From Bacillota bacterium (GTDB lineage Bacteria; Bacillota; Ch66; Ch109), in the NCBI GenBank assembly GCA_013178275.1, contig JABLWZ010000001.1, positions 248,001-312,000 on the forward strand: a DNA stretch of 64,000 nucleotides, given 5' to 3'. This document shows positions 52,174-60,590 of this stretch, in pieces (position 1 is the stretch's first letter; the number at the start of each line of letters is the position of its first letter). A program made the translations under genes and the position numbers. The notes beneath the pieces were generated by a model that worked only from the letters and a program-made list of their open reading frames with translations, was not told the origin of the DNA and did not search any database.

Positions 52174-52395
52174 TTAATGTCCGTGTCCATGGCCGGCCTC
52201 ATGGTTTAAATATACCCGGCCGAGTTCCTCCAACCGCCGGCGAAACTCCTCGGGTTTTCCCTGTCCTACTCTCTCCACCGCTATCTTCTCAAATTCCTCG
52301 AACAGCTCGTCCTGCTTAGTCGCCGGCAGGTATTTATCGGCCATCGGGAAAAGAACGCCAGCCTCTTTTTGGTAAGGATGGTCTGAGCATTTAAT
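52174..52395 (-). pseudogene. C-terminal remnant of a second hemerythrin-like gene
   Basis: A 73-codon frame without a credible start reads SDHPYQKEAGVLFPMADKYLP..., continuing to a His-rich HEAGHGHGH end. The opening matches the third/fourth-helix region of HHE proteins such as the intact neighbour (DKHFFLPVM), while the first helices and an upstream stop (TGA at 52396-52398) show that the 5' part is gone. It directly precedes the intact hemerythrin gene, consistent with an old duplication and decay. Confidence 0.65.
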
Positions 52396-52436
52396 TCATT
52401 CTCCGACCTTTCATTAACGAGGCTTCTCTCTACCCA

Positions 52437-53558
52437 TTACTTAAACAACGATTTTGGATAATTAGTAAGCACCTCAGGCCCTTCCTGGCCAACAACTACT
52501 GTATCCTCGATCCGAACCGCCCAAGGACCGACATAAAGACCACAGTTCCCTACTGCGATAACCGTGTTTTTCTCTAACGGATCCGGTGCCTTTTCGCCAT
52601 GGAAGAAGGCGTGGCCAGGTGGCAGCGGCGCCTCTTCGAAATCAATGCCTAAACCATGAATGGGTGGGCCGAAAATATGTTCATCATGCCCGGCATCCTT
52701 GAAAACCCCATGCATTGTGCCCTCTAAATCTATCATCCCCGCGCCAGCCTTAACCTTATTGATGGTCATTTCCTGAGCCTTAAGGAAAAGGTCATAGGCC
52801 GCCTGCTGTTCGCCAGTAGGCTTTCCGACGCAAACCGTACGGCATATGTCAGCACTGTAATTATTGACAATGGGATGAATATCTATCATCACCAGATCGC
52901 CGTCTTGAAGTTTTCTGAGGGTTGGCAATCCGTGGGCGATATTAGTTCTTGGCCCGGAAGCCACGTACGTCCGCCAAAACCCCTCTGCGCCATTCTGCCG
53001 CATGGCATACTCCGCCTCGGCTGCTATCTGGCTCTCTGTCACTCCCGGCTTGATAGCTTCCACGGCTGCCCTCATACCCATCTCGCTCACCTTGGCAGCG
53101 GCTCTGATATGTTCGATTTCTTCTTCATCTTTTACCAACCGCAGTTTTGACATAATTGAGGTGCAATCTTTTACCGTTACCCCTTTCGGTTTACCATGGG
53201 GGTGGGTTAACATGCTCATCATGGACTGGGTGAGAAAGGTGTATTCTAACCCTAAAACACCCTGTTTAATTCCGAAATGCATGAAATAGTGGGCTAGCGA
53301 GTGTATCATTCCCACCTCGTCCTCAAAACCAACTAGGTGGTCAAATCGAGCTAACTGTTTTACATCGTCGATATCAGTTTGAGGCATGCCCAGAGCTACT
53401 TTCCCCTCCTGGGTAACCATGGCGAAAGCGCATAATCGGCTGTCCCCGGTAAGATAGAACATGTTTGAAGGTTTAGTAAGTATCAATACGTCTATGCCTT
53501 CCTCTTTCATAAGGCTGCTACACCTGTCTAACCGGTGCTTATAATCAAAGTTACCCAC
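52437..53558 (-). CDS. M24-family (Xaa-Pro peptidase/creatinase-like) protein
   Basis: 373 residues. An N-terminal creatinase_N domain (to about 130) is followed by a pita-bread M24 domain. Metal-site counterparts are seen as Asp in VMIDIHPIVNNYSADICRT (two Asp), His in IHGLGIDFEEAP and Glu in RIEDTVVV. The usual Glu of the IEPG motif is replaced (VIAVGNCGLYVG). The protein may therefore be a creatinase-like or non-canonical hydrolase. The gene is more AT-rich, with different codon use, than its neighbours, suggesting transfer. GTG at 53558 follows CAAAGGAGG. Confidence 0.8.
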   Translation of the reverse strand: MGNFDYKHRLDRCSSLMKEEGIDVLILTKPSNMFYLTGDSRLCAFAMVTQEGKVALGMPQTDIDDVKQLARFDHLVGFEDEVGMIHSLAHYFMHFGIKQGVLGLEYTFLTQSMMSMLTHPHGKPKGVTVKDCTSIMSKLRLVKDEEEIEHIRAAAKVSEMGMRAAVEAIKPGVTESQIAAEAEYAMRQNGAEGFWRTYVASGPRTNIAHGLPTLRKLQDGDLVMIDIHPIVNNYSADICRTVCVGKPTGEQQAAYDLFLKAQEMTINKVKAGAGMIDLEGTMHGVFKDAGHDEHIFGPPIHGLGIDFEEAPLPPGHAFFHGEKAPDPLEKNTVIAVGNCGLYVGPWAVRIEDTVVVGQEGPEVLTNYPKSLFK

Positions 53559-53716
53559 AAAAAGTCCTCCTTTGAATGAATTCGGGCTCCGCCCATCTTA
53601 TCGACTTATGCAACTGCCAGCTCGGTACTTAAAAAGAATCCCTCATAGCCGGTTGAAATAACTCGACACCTCCTCAGCTCTTATTGTACTACTCAAGGGA
53701 GTATTATAAACTCGGG

Positions 53717-56131
53717 CTATTGCCTCCCGATATCCCTGGCACACCTGAACCCGGTGCTTGGTCCGGCGTATTCCGGCTGAGCGCTGTTTGTTTTCCATAC
53801 CCGGGCGTCGATCGCATAGGATGCCTTGCTGCTGCCCCGGATGTTCCGATAGTGGACCTGATCGTACAAGCTTCCGGTCCATTCCCCGACGTTGCCCGCG
53901 GTATCGTATAAGCCGAAGGGACTCTTGGCGTCGATCGTCTGAAATTCTCCATACTTTTTCCCGCTATAAAAACCGACCGGAGTCGTGTCGCTGAATCCCG
54001 AATCCGTTTCAAACGGGTCGCCGCTCTGATAATAGTTCAAGTAGGCCTCGCCCGCTTCTCCCCCCCAGGGGTAAGGGCGCCCGTCAGTGCCGCGAGCGGC
54101 TTTCTCCCACTCGTCGTCGGTAGGCAGGCGGTATCTATAGAAATCCGCGTAAGCCTTGGCCCCAAACCAGGTCACCATGGTCACCGGGTGGTTTTCGTAC
54201 CCGGGTTTTACCCCGAAGTTTTTACCGTCGAAGCCGATCCTGGCCGCCGGGTCTTCCAGGTCCAGGTGCGGGTAATCCCGGGCTTCTATCCTCTGCTCAT
54301 GTTTGCCTCCGTTGAACACATCGCCGGGATAAAACCCCAGCACCTTGCCGTCGCTGACCCTGACCTTCCCTTCCTTCCAGGCCTCATCCAGGTATCTCGC
54401 GTACTGGACGTTGGTCACCTCGGTCACCATGATCTCGTAGTCATAGTCGATGTCCACCGGGTGGTTGAACTGGCCCTGTAAAAATGGGCCCCGGGGGATT
54501 TTAACCCACGAACCCGGGTCGATTCCCGAGGCCGGGTGCCGGGTCACGGCATCGCTGCTGATGGGCGCCTGGCCGCACCCCGGTAAAAGCAGGGTGAAGA
54601 TGACAATGGTCAGCATGCCCGCTCTGCCAGCCGGTTTCTTCTTCCCGCTATCCGTCGCGGTGGCCTCGAACCCGTCTTCATCAAGTTCTTCCCTCCATTG
54701 CCCTCGACTCTTAAGCAGGTCGATCAGCCTCCAGAAAAGGAATGCGGCCAGGAGGAACATAACCAGCCCCAGCCCGAAGTCGGTAAGCAGCATGGTGGTG
54801 TTGACTACGGGCTGCTGCATATACTCGCTCACGAACAGACGCTTCAAGGCAAAGACGGTCACCGCCCCGAAGGCGATGTCCGAGCCGATGATCACCCCCC
54901 AGCCGAACAGCTGGCGGGCTATGCCTTTCAACCCGATGCGGTCGGCGAAGTAGAAGAGTATAAGGATGGCTATGATCGCGGCCAGGATGTGCCAGTGCCC
55001 GACCAGTTCTATCCTCTCATCCCGATGCGGCGCCACTCGGATTATCTCGTCCAGCTTGATGGCCATGAATATGCCCACGAAGCTGGTGGTGAAGTTCATA
55101 TAGATCATCTGCCACAGCACCCCGAACCTCAACGGGTCGTGCACCAGGGCCTTTATCTTCTGGGCGGCGGCAGCCTTTTCAATCCCCAGTTCGGCCAGCC
55201 TTTCCTTGATAATGGCGCCCAGCCCGAAGATAACCAGGAAGAGGCCGCCCAGGAGAGCGAAGACGGAGCCGACGTAGATGATGGTATGGGCTGTGCGCTC
55301 GTAAGGCACCACTGACCAGGAGCCCATGGTGAGGGTCACGGTCCCTATCACCATCGAGGGCATGGCCAGCACATGCCAGATCCCCCGAAAGTTGAACCAC
55401 CGGCCCAGCAGCAGGGTGATCGCGATCCCCATCAGCGCCAGCATGATATGCAGGTGGCCTATCACCGCCAGCTCAAAGGCCGTCTTATGCGGCGACCTTA
55501 CGATATCCTCAGCGAGGAAGGTCTCGAAACCGGTGCCGTAATGAGAACCGGCCCAAGCACCCAGCCCAGCGGAGCCCAGGAGGGCTACTGCTACCAGCCA
55601 GTAGGCGGTTCTTTCCAGGTCAAGACCGCTGCGGGTATGCGAGTAATGGGTATCCCGGGGCAGATTGTATTCCCGGTTCCACGGCCACAAGGCCACCGCC
55701 AGCATCACCCCGGAAAAAAACATCAGCGACAGCCCTACCAGCCACAGCCCGTGCAGGGCCATGTCGTGCCCTAAGTAGGCGTACCCCAGACCGGAAAACA
55801 TGGACACCAGATAACCCGCGGTGACTGTTCCGTTGATATATGCCCTCCAGTTCTCCCGCATCCGGACGTTGGCCGTCACCAGGTAAACCAGCAGGGCGAT
55901 CACCGGCATCGCGAAAGAGTGGTACAGCATCACGATCCGGCCCTCCCGCTCAGCGGCCGCCAGCTTCATCCCCAGCAGGCGGACGGTGATATCCCGCCCC
56001 CCCCACTCGATCATGGGGCCGGACAGGGTGCTCATCACCGCCGCGACCAGGCTGACGAGGGCTATATTCATCAACAGCAGCCCTTTGGTCGAGGTAAACA
56101 GGTATCTCAATCTTTGGGTTATCGCATTCAC
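53717..56131 (-). CDS. Heme-copper-oxidase-like 12-helix membrane protein fused to a SUMF1 domain
   Basis: An uninterrupted 804-residue frame. Residues 1-470 form about 12 membrane helices with His in helix 2 (IVMLYHSFAMPV), helix 6 (AVIGHLHIMLALM), helix 7 (GIWHVLAMPS), the start of helix 8 (RTAHTIIY) and helix 10 (LVGHWHILAAI). The helix 2, helix 6 and helix 10 H-x-H pattern resembles heme-copper oxidase/nitric oxide reductase subunit I, but the helix 7 His-His pair is not seen. Around 495-512 a KKKPAGR-hydrophobic-LLPGC stretch looks like a lipoprotein signal, then a SUMF1/FGE-sulfatase domain (RLPTDDEWEKAARG, YPWGGE, GLYDTAGNVGEWTG, STGFRCARD) follows without the FGE catalytic Cys pair. 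GTG at 56131 with GGGTGAAAAGCG upstream. Co-oriented with a membrane protein and an Rrf2 regulator. Confidence 0.75.
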   Translation of the reverse strand: MNAITQRLRYLFTSTKGLLLMNIALVSLVAAVMSTLSGPMIEWGGRDITVRLLGMKLAAAEREGRIVMLYHSFAMPVIALLVYLVTANVRMRENWRAYINGTVTAGYLVSMFSGLGYAYLGHDMALHGLWLVGLSLMFFSGVMLAVALWPWNREYNLPRDTHYSHTRSGLDLERTAYWLVAVALLGSAGLGAWAGSHYGTGFETFLAEDIVRSPHKTAFELAVIGHLHIMLALMGIAITLLLGRWFNFRGIWHVLAMPSMVIGTVTLTMGSWSVVPYERTAHTIIYVGSVFALLGGLFLVIFGLGAIIKERLAELGIEKAAAAQKIKALVHDPLRFGVLWQMIYMNFTTSFVGIFMAIKLDEIIRVAPHRDERIELVGHWHILAAIIAILILFYFADRIGLKGIARQLFGWGVIIGSDIAFGAVTVFALKRLFVSEYMQQPVVNTTMLLTDFGLGLVMFLLAAFLFWRLIDLLKSRGQWREELDEDGFEATATDSGKKKPAGRAGMLTIVIFTLLLPGCGQAPISSDAVTRHPASGIDPGSWVKIPRGPFLQGQFNHPVDIDYDYEIMVTEVTNVQYARYLDEAWKEGKVRVSDGKVLGFYPGDVFNGGKHEQRIEARDYPHLDLEDPAARIGFDGKNFGVKPGYENHPVTMVTWFGAKAYADFYRYRLPTDDEWEKAARGTDGRPYPWGGEAGEAYLNYYQSGDPFETDSGFSDTTPVGFYSGKKYGEFQTIDAKSPFGLYDTAGNVGEWTGSLYDQVHYRNIRGSSKASYAIDARVWKTNSAQPEYAGPSTGFRCARDIGRQ

Positions 56132-56233
56132 CGCTTTTCACCCGCTTCCCCGGCAAATCGGGATCGAGGGGTATGATCGATTCAGCTGCTTCTAAAAGCT
56201 GAAACTGGTCATACCCCGTTTCCTTGCCCTGAG

Positions 56234-56860
56234 TTAATGGGATGAAATTCTTTGATCCGGAAAAGTCTTCCTGAAGCCCCAGGCATAGCTGAGCGTCATC
56301 AAAAGCAGAATCGGGGCCAGGATGGCGAAGATGATTTCTTTGGAGAGGATCGGCACCCCAGCCTTAAGGAAGGCCAGGGCTATCCCGCCGACACTGATCA
56401 GCGTTCCCCCCACCGTGACCCAGCCGAACGAACTGGGGACCACCCCCTGGCGATAGGCGAGGATAGGGATAAAGAAGATGGTAAGCCCAAAGATGCTGTG
56501 AACCAATGCCAGAACGGCGGTCGCCAATCCGGCCGGGCCGGTGAACCGGGTTGCTGCGATGAGCAGGACTCCGACGATCGCCAGGATCAGGTATGAGCGG
56601 CTTTGCCGCGGATTGAACTGGGTTATCAGGCCGATCGCTAAAAGAGCGGGAATCAGGGTAGAAACGATAACCACCAGGGGATTGGCCAGGATGCCGTATC
56701 CTAAAGCGATAAGCAGCAGGCCCGCCGCCAGCAGGACCAGGAACGCCAATAAGTAGTAGACGTTATGAGTGCCCTGGTCTTTGTTCCGATAGAAATAAAC
56801 GATCAGGTAGAGAGCCGTCAGTCCGGTTAACAAGAGTACCGCTTGGTCCAGAATTGTCAT
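56234..56860 (-). CDS. Seven-helix membrane protein beside the HCO-like fusion
   Basis: About 208 residues from ATG 56860, which has AAAGGAGGAAGCCAAA upstream; a longer start at 56911 would overlap the regulator gene. Hydrophobic segments at about 5-25, 37-55, 60-80, 90-105, 111-135, 145-165 and 175-195 suggest seven helices, with one His in a membrane segment (ALVHSIFGLTIF). The family is not recognised. It lies between the Rrf2 gene (37-base gap) and the oxidase-like fusion (102-base gap), so it may be a partner subunit or heme-binding accessory. This is inference from context. Confidence 0.65.
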   Translation of the reverse strand: MTILDQAVLLLTGLTALYLIVYFYRNKDQGTHNVYYLLAFLVLLAAGLLLIALGYGILANPLVVIVSTLIPALLAIGLITQFNPRQSRSYLILAIVGVLLIAATRFTGPAGLATAVLALVHSIFGLTIFFIPILAYRQGVVPSSFGWVTVGGTLISVGGIALAFLKAGVPILSKEIIFAILAPILLLMTLSYAWGFRKTFPDQRISSH

Positions 56861-56897
56861 TTTGGCTTCCTCCTTTCTGACATAAAGCGTATCGCCA

Positions 56898-57305
56898 TTA
56901 TTCATTTTCATTTACGAGTTCGGCGATGGTTTTCCCATTAAGCACATCGAACAGGGCGTTCTGCGCCTCACCAAATAGTTTTCTAACCCGGCAGGTCTTC
57001 AGGTTGGGGCACTCGTAAAACTGCTTCAGGCACACATTAATCGCCAGCGGCCCCTCAATCGCGACCAGGACGTCATAGATAGTGAACTCATCGCCCGGGC
57101 GGACGAGACGCACCCCACCTCCCCTGCCCTTCTGGCTGGTGACCATGCCGGCCTTGACTAAAAGCTGAATGGTTTTTTGTAAAAAATGCTCCGGTATCTG
57201 TTTATTCTCCGCGATCGACCGGCTGGAAACCATCTGGCCAAATGGATGACTGGCCAATTCCATCAGGATTTTTACCGCATACTCTGTCTGCCTGGTAATC
57301 TGCAT
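56898..57305 (-). CDS. Rrf2-family transcriptional regulator with three cysteines
   Basis: 135 residues. An N-terminal winged helix (MQITRQTEYAVKILMELA, SRSIAENKQIPEHFLQKTIQLLVKAGMVTSQKGRGGGVRL) has the Rrf2 pattern, followed by the three-Cys loop VCLKQFYECPNLKTCRVRKLF that in relatives (NsrR, IscR, RsrR) holds an iron-sulfur cluster sensing NO or redox state. ATG at 57305 follows ATATGAGGTTGCA. It heads the operon with the 208-aa membrane protein and the HCO-SUMF1 fusion, and an operator-like inverted repeat precedes it, so self-regulation is likely. Confidence 0.9.
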   Translation of the reverse strand: MQITRQTEYAVKILMELASHPFGQMVSSRSIAENKQIPEHFLQKTIQLLVKAGMVTSQKGRGGGVRLVRPGDEFTIYDVLVAIEGPLAINVCLKQFYECPNLKTCRVRKLFGEAQNALFDVLNGKTIAELVNENE

Positions 57306-57318
57306 TGCAACCTCATAT

Positions 57319-57382
57319 TCGGATTAATACAATCCGATTTGTCTACTATTTACAATATATACCGGTTAACCTCCAAAATCAA
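57319..57382 (-). promoter_or_regulatory. Promoter and likely operator of the Rrf2 operon
   Basis: On the minus strand TTGATT (57377-57382), a 17-base spacer and TATATT (57354-57359) form a sigma-A promoter. An inverted repeat TCGGATT-AATAC-AATCCGA (57319-57337) lies where transcription starts and would let the Rrf2 protein block RNA polymerase. Confidence 0.65.
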
Positions 57383-57452
57383 TCCCAATTTTTTGGTTCA
57401 GGTAAAGACAAATGGCCTGGCGATAATACACCAGGTCGTTTGTCTTGGTATT

Positions 57453-57599
57453 TTAATTATTAAACGTTCTTTTCTTTTGAGGTGGCGGTGTTGGCGAAGA
57501 TGCTGTCCCTTGAGCCGTACCACATTTCATGCAGAACCTGGTATCAGGGTCTAACTGCTCCCCACATTTATAACAAAAGGTGCCCCCAACCCCACCCGT
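57453..57599 (-). pseudogene. Zinc-ribbon fragment after the TcaA-like gene
   Basis: A 48-codon frame without ATG/GTG/TTG start in a useful place encodes FCYKCGEQLDPDTRFCMKCG followed by a Thr/Pro-rich basic tail. The two CxxCG knuckles match the zinc ribbons that begin or end many TcaA/YvbJ-type proteins. Two stops (57600-57602 and the gene stop at 57604) separate it from the upstream gene. It is most likely the C-terminal end of a lost gene. Confidence 0.5.
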
Positions 57600-57603
57600 C
57601 TAT

Positions 57604-58755
57604 CTAGATTTTATTGGACTCCGTGATCAACCACCTGTTGTTATCCTGTTTTTCCAATGTATACCGCCAGTTTATTAAACGGTCTTCATATCTGATGGAT
57701 CTGCCGGTCGAGTCTTGAGTATCCACTGACCAGGCTTCATTGGTGTCTATGGTGACCCGATCAAAGCCGCTGGTAAAGACCGGGGTCCCAGTTTTGATGT
57801 CTTTTATTTTATATACCTCTTTGTTGCTGCTCTGCTTTAGCCGGTTGATATAATCTATATCTTCTGTCCATCTCTTGGAGTTGAGTTTTATGTACTGGGT
57901 AATCGGATCAGTACTCTTGTTGTATACCGCCTTTATCCATTCGTTGTTGTAGTTGACGATGAGACCGCCCAACTGCCTGCCCAACTGTTCGCTTGGCTGG
58001 AAGGCATTGACACTAAGGTTATCCCCGGCCACCCCATTGATCGTGACTGTCTTTACATCCGGGCTGGAAAACTCGGCCTTTACCGGGAGGTTGATAAACA
58101 TCGGAATGGATGCTTTCCCCCGATCGAGGGTCACCTCATTATCGTTTAAAGCTACCTTTATCCCCGACAAGGTACTCACGTTGCTCTTTACCTCGAATGG
58201 CCCCGGTTGGATTTTCCACTGCGGTAAGTAGCGGTTACCTTTGTTGACCAGGGTCAACTTAAGCTCCTTGCGATCCCCACCCAGGCTCAGAACCACATCG
58301 GCTTTGACCGGGAGCATATAGTCGTCGGACGTGTTCGATGGCATGGTGAGCTTGTAGTCCAGAACTTTTTTATTGCTAAAAGCCGTTTTGAAGCTCTCCA
58401 GGCTCAGATATCTCTGCCCGATAAAGTCGCTGTCGTCAAAGTATCCGTAAGCCTTTTCATACTGCTCGGACTGAAGCGCCATCAGGAATTCATTGACCTT
58501 CTTGTCGGGACCTAAAGGATTAAAGAAATACGCCACAGTGCCCGCGCTGAGTAAAACGATAACCGCCAGACCGATCAGGATGGATTTAAGTTTGCCCTTT
58601 TTCGGGACTTCTCTGGCTGCCGGTCCGCTTTTTATGGATTGCTGGCCGCCGTCCCCGGTTGTTTGGCGGCTGCTGCTGTCTAGCGTAACCCCGCAATCGG
58701 GACAGAAAATGGCTCCAGCCTTAATATTTTCTCTCGCACAATTCGGACATTTCAA
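57604..58755 (-). CDS. Zinc-ribbon, single-pass membrane protein (TcaA/YvbJ-like)
   Basis: 383 residues. An N-terminal zinc ribbon MKCPNCARENIKAGAIFCPDCG, a polar linker, a membrane helix (about 57-77) and an extracytoplasmic mixed alpha/beta region of about 300 residues with repeated NTF2-like/TcaA segments (KVNEFLMALQSEQYEKAYGYF at the start). The arrangement is that of TcaA/YvbJ envelope proteins, some of which affect cell-wall antibiotic response. TTG at 58755 follows AAGGGGGGGTAAAT. Neighbours are surface protein genes and gene debris. Confidence 0.75.
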   Translation of the reverse strand: MKCPNCARENIKAGAIFCPDCGVTLDSSSRQTTGDGGQQSIKSGPAAREVPKKGKLKSILIGLAVIVLLSAGTVAYFFNPLGPDKKVNEFLMALQSEQYEKAYGYFDDSDFIGQRYLSLESFKTAFSNKKVLDYKLTMPSNTSDDYMLPVKADVVLSLGGDRKELKLTLVNKGNRYLPQWKIQPGPFEVKSNVSTLSGIKVALNDNEVTLDRGKASIPMFINLPVKAEFSSPDVKTVTINGVAGDNLSVNAFQPSEQLGRQLGGLIVNYNNEWIKAVYNKSTDPITQYIKLNSKRWTEDIDYINRLKQSSNKEVYKIKDIKTGTPVFTSGFDRVTIDTNEAWSVDTQDSTGRSIRYEDRLINWRYTLEKQDNNRWLITESNKI

Positions 58756-58938
58756 ATTTACCCCCCCTTGTAATACCGCTTTCGGAAAGTCGTATGTTTT
58801 TAGCGATACTCTATAGCCCGGTTCTTATCCCCGGCTGTTGGGTCTCGGGCAATGGCAGGTGTATAAACAGGCCACAGCCCGGGTAGGTATTAACAGCATG
58901 GTATCGGTATGCAAAGCCACTCCCCTGTTACCAGATCT

Positions 58939-59418
58939 TCATAAACACCTCACTTCACTCTGGGCCGCCCTCGCGACGGCTTCCTCAGCGAAAAGCGTCG
59001 CCAGGTCGATGCCGGTCGCCGACTGTTTCTGTTCAGTGGTCATGCCGGAAGCGGCGGACTGGACGGCGGATACGGCAGCGGCCTGGTCTGCTACAGCCTC
59101 CAGTTTGTCAGTCGGCAGAGCGACCGACGCTCCCGGGTCAGGGGTATCGTATATAAGGGCGGGCTCAACCGGCTTGTTCACTTTGCCCAGTAAAGCCACG
59201 CCGGTCATGATTTTTACGATGTATTCCTATCATCAGTTGTTCCGTCCCCAACCTGTCCATACCAGTTCCTTCCCCAAGCCCAAAGGTTGCCGTCGGTCTT
59301 TATAACCACACTATGAACCCCACCTAGTCGTGCCGAAGCCTGCCGAGGCCGGCGCCTGGGTAACCGGTATGAGGCTGAATAATATTACAATTAACATTGC
59401 AATACTCAATTTTTTCAC
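58939..59418 (-). pseudogene. Degenerate RCC1-repeat secreted protein gene
   Basis: A GTG at 59418 opens a signal peptide (KKLSIAMLIVILFSLIPVTQAPASA) that stops after a frameshift. In the next frame a single RCC1/alpha-tubulin-suppressor repeat can be read (GGVHSVVIKTDGNLWAWGRN, then WYGQVGDGTTDD), and in a third frame a C-terminal remainder of 89 codons (58939-59208) rich in Ala and Thr. The order signal peptide/RCC1/tail indicates a broken, internally deleted gene. GGAGAGGAG lies upstream of the GTG. Confidence 0.65.
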
Positions 59419-59454
59419 AGCGCATTTTTCTCCTCTCCAGTTGGCTTATTTAAC

Positions 59455-59605
59455 CGCCCCCATGGTATCGGTAACGTAGGCACTCCCCTGTTATCAAATC
59501 TCCGAACATCCTCACTCCAATTAACTGATTCAGCCTTAAGCGGCGTACCAAAACAGCTGGAAACATGGATTTCCGTTTATGGTATATTCCGCATTTATTA
59601 GCGGC
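59455..59605. repeat. Duplicated gene fragments in the surface-protein region
   Basis: Two fragments are duplicates. Bases 59460-59517 (CATGGTATCGGTAACG... CACTCCCCTGTTATCA) resemble 58898-58955. Bases 59519-59600 (AACTGATTCAGCCTTAAGCGG... GGAAACATGGATTTCC... TATATTCCGCAT) are close to 62209-62283, inside the second TPR-head gene. The latter is a decayed piece of that gene copied here. The remainder of 59419-59648 holds no gene. Confidence 0.65.
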
Positions 59606-59648
59606 GGGGAACCGGGCTCTGCCTTCAGTCCCCCGCCGTCCAATTGCT

Positions 59649-60362
59649 TTACTGATAAAGGCCGGTGTTGACTAAATAAGTTATACCACCACTACCCGCT
59701 ATCTCAACTTTTAGCTCCAAAACCCCGGTTAGATCTACATCAAAATCAACCGGATGGACTCCGGCAGTCATGTTAGGAGACTCGTAAATCAGCCGGCCAT
59801 CGCCATATACCCTCAATCTGGATTCATCCGAAGTAGAACGTGTATCATAATCAAGGACAAACTTTCCTTTCATCCGGCTGTACCGGCCGTTGATAAGATA
59901 GGATTGCCAACATTCAGCATAACTAGATAAAGCTCCATATTTGCTAATGCCATAGCTGTATTCATTGCCCAAATTATCCTTAACATTGTTTTCAAACTGG
60001 AATTTATAATCGCCACTATTAAAATAATCCAAATCCTTCAGCAGCACCGCCGGTTCGCTGGAATCGTGCTTACCCAAATACACGCTTCTGGTTTTACCGT
60101 CCCAAAAAACCGGTTTGTTCATCGCTTCGGACACCGCGCGCAGCGGAAGATAGGTGGTCCCGTTGTAGATAAAGGCTTCCAGGGGTCTGCCGCTGGAATC
60201 CACCGGGTTTAGCTTGACGTCATCCACGTAGATATTGACCCCGGTCGCCACGGTGATCTGCTTTTGGACCATATCGGCCACCGCCGGTGCAACCGTGGCG
60301 CTAAATATGGCCATAGCCACCATCCCCGCGATGAAATACATGATCTTCTGTTTTTTCAACAT
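59649..60362 (-). CDS. Copper-amine-oxidase N-terminal-type domain protein with NPCBM-like C-terminal domain
   Basis: About 237 residues from ATG 60362, which follows GGAGGGAAAGGG. A signal peptide (KKQKIMYFIAGMVAMAIFSATVAPAVA) leads into a stalk-like domain with NIYVDDVKLNPVDSSGRPLEAFIYNGTTYLPLRAVSEAMNKPVFWDGKT, the copper amine oxidase N-domain pattern common in secreted proteins of Clostridia. The remainder forms a beta-rich domain like NPCBM/DUF carbohydrate-binding modules. Secreted; substrate unknown. Alone between the debris region and the TPR-head array. Confidence 0.75.
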   Translation of the reverse strand: MLKKQKIMYFIAGMVAMAIFSATVAPAVADMVQKQITVATGVNIYVDDVKLNPVDSSGRPLEAFIYNGTTYLPLRAVSEAMNKPVFWDGKTRSVYLGKHDSSEPAVLLKDLDYFNSGDYKFQFENNVKDNLGNEYSYGISKYGALSSYAECWQSYLINGRYSRMKGKFVLDYDTRSTSDESRLRVYGDGRLIYESPNMTAGVHPVDFDVDLTGVLELKVEIAGSGGITYLVNTGLYQ

Positions 60363-60590
60363 CCCTTTCCCTCCTCGTATGTATTGTCTAATCTCTTTCA
60401 CCAAGACACGAAAGTAAAATCAGTTCCAGTGCATTCTCCTTTCCGCCCCTGCGGGGCTTCATTCTATCCTGCCCGGCGGCAGGTTTCGGGTGCCGGTACG
60501 GACCGCAACTTTTTGCCGCCTGGTAATTACCAAACCAGAAGAACCGTCTCCGAGGTTTGTTCCAGACTGCAAAATTAAACTGAATATTTT

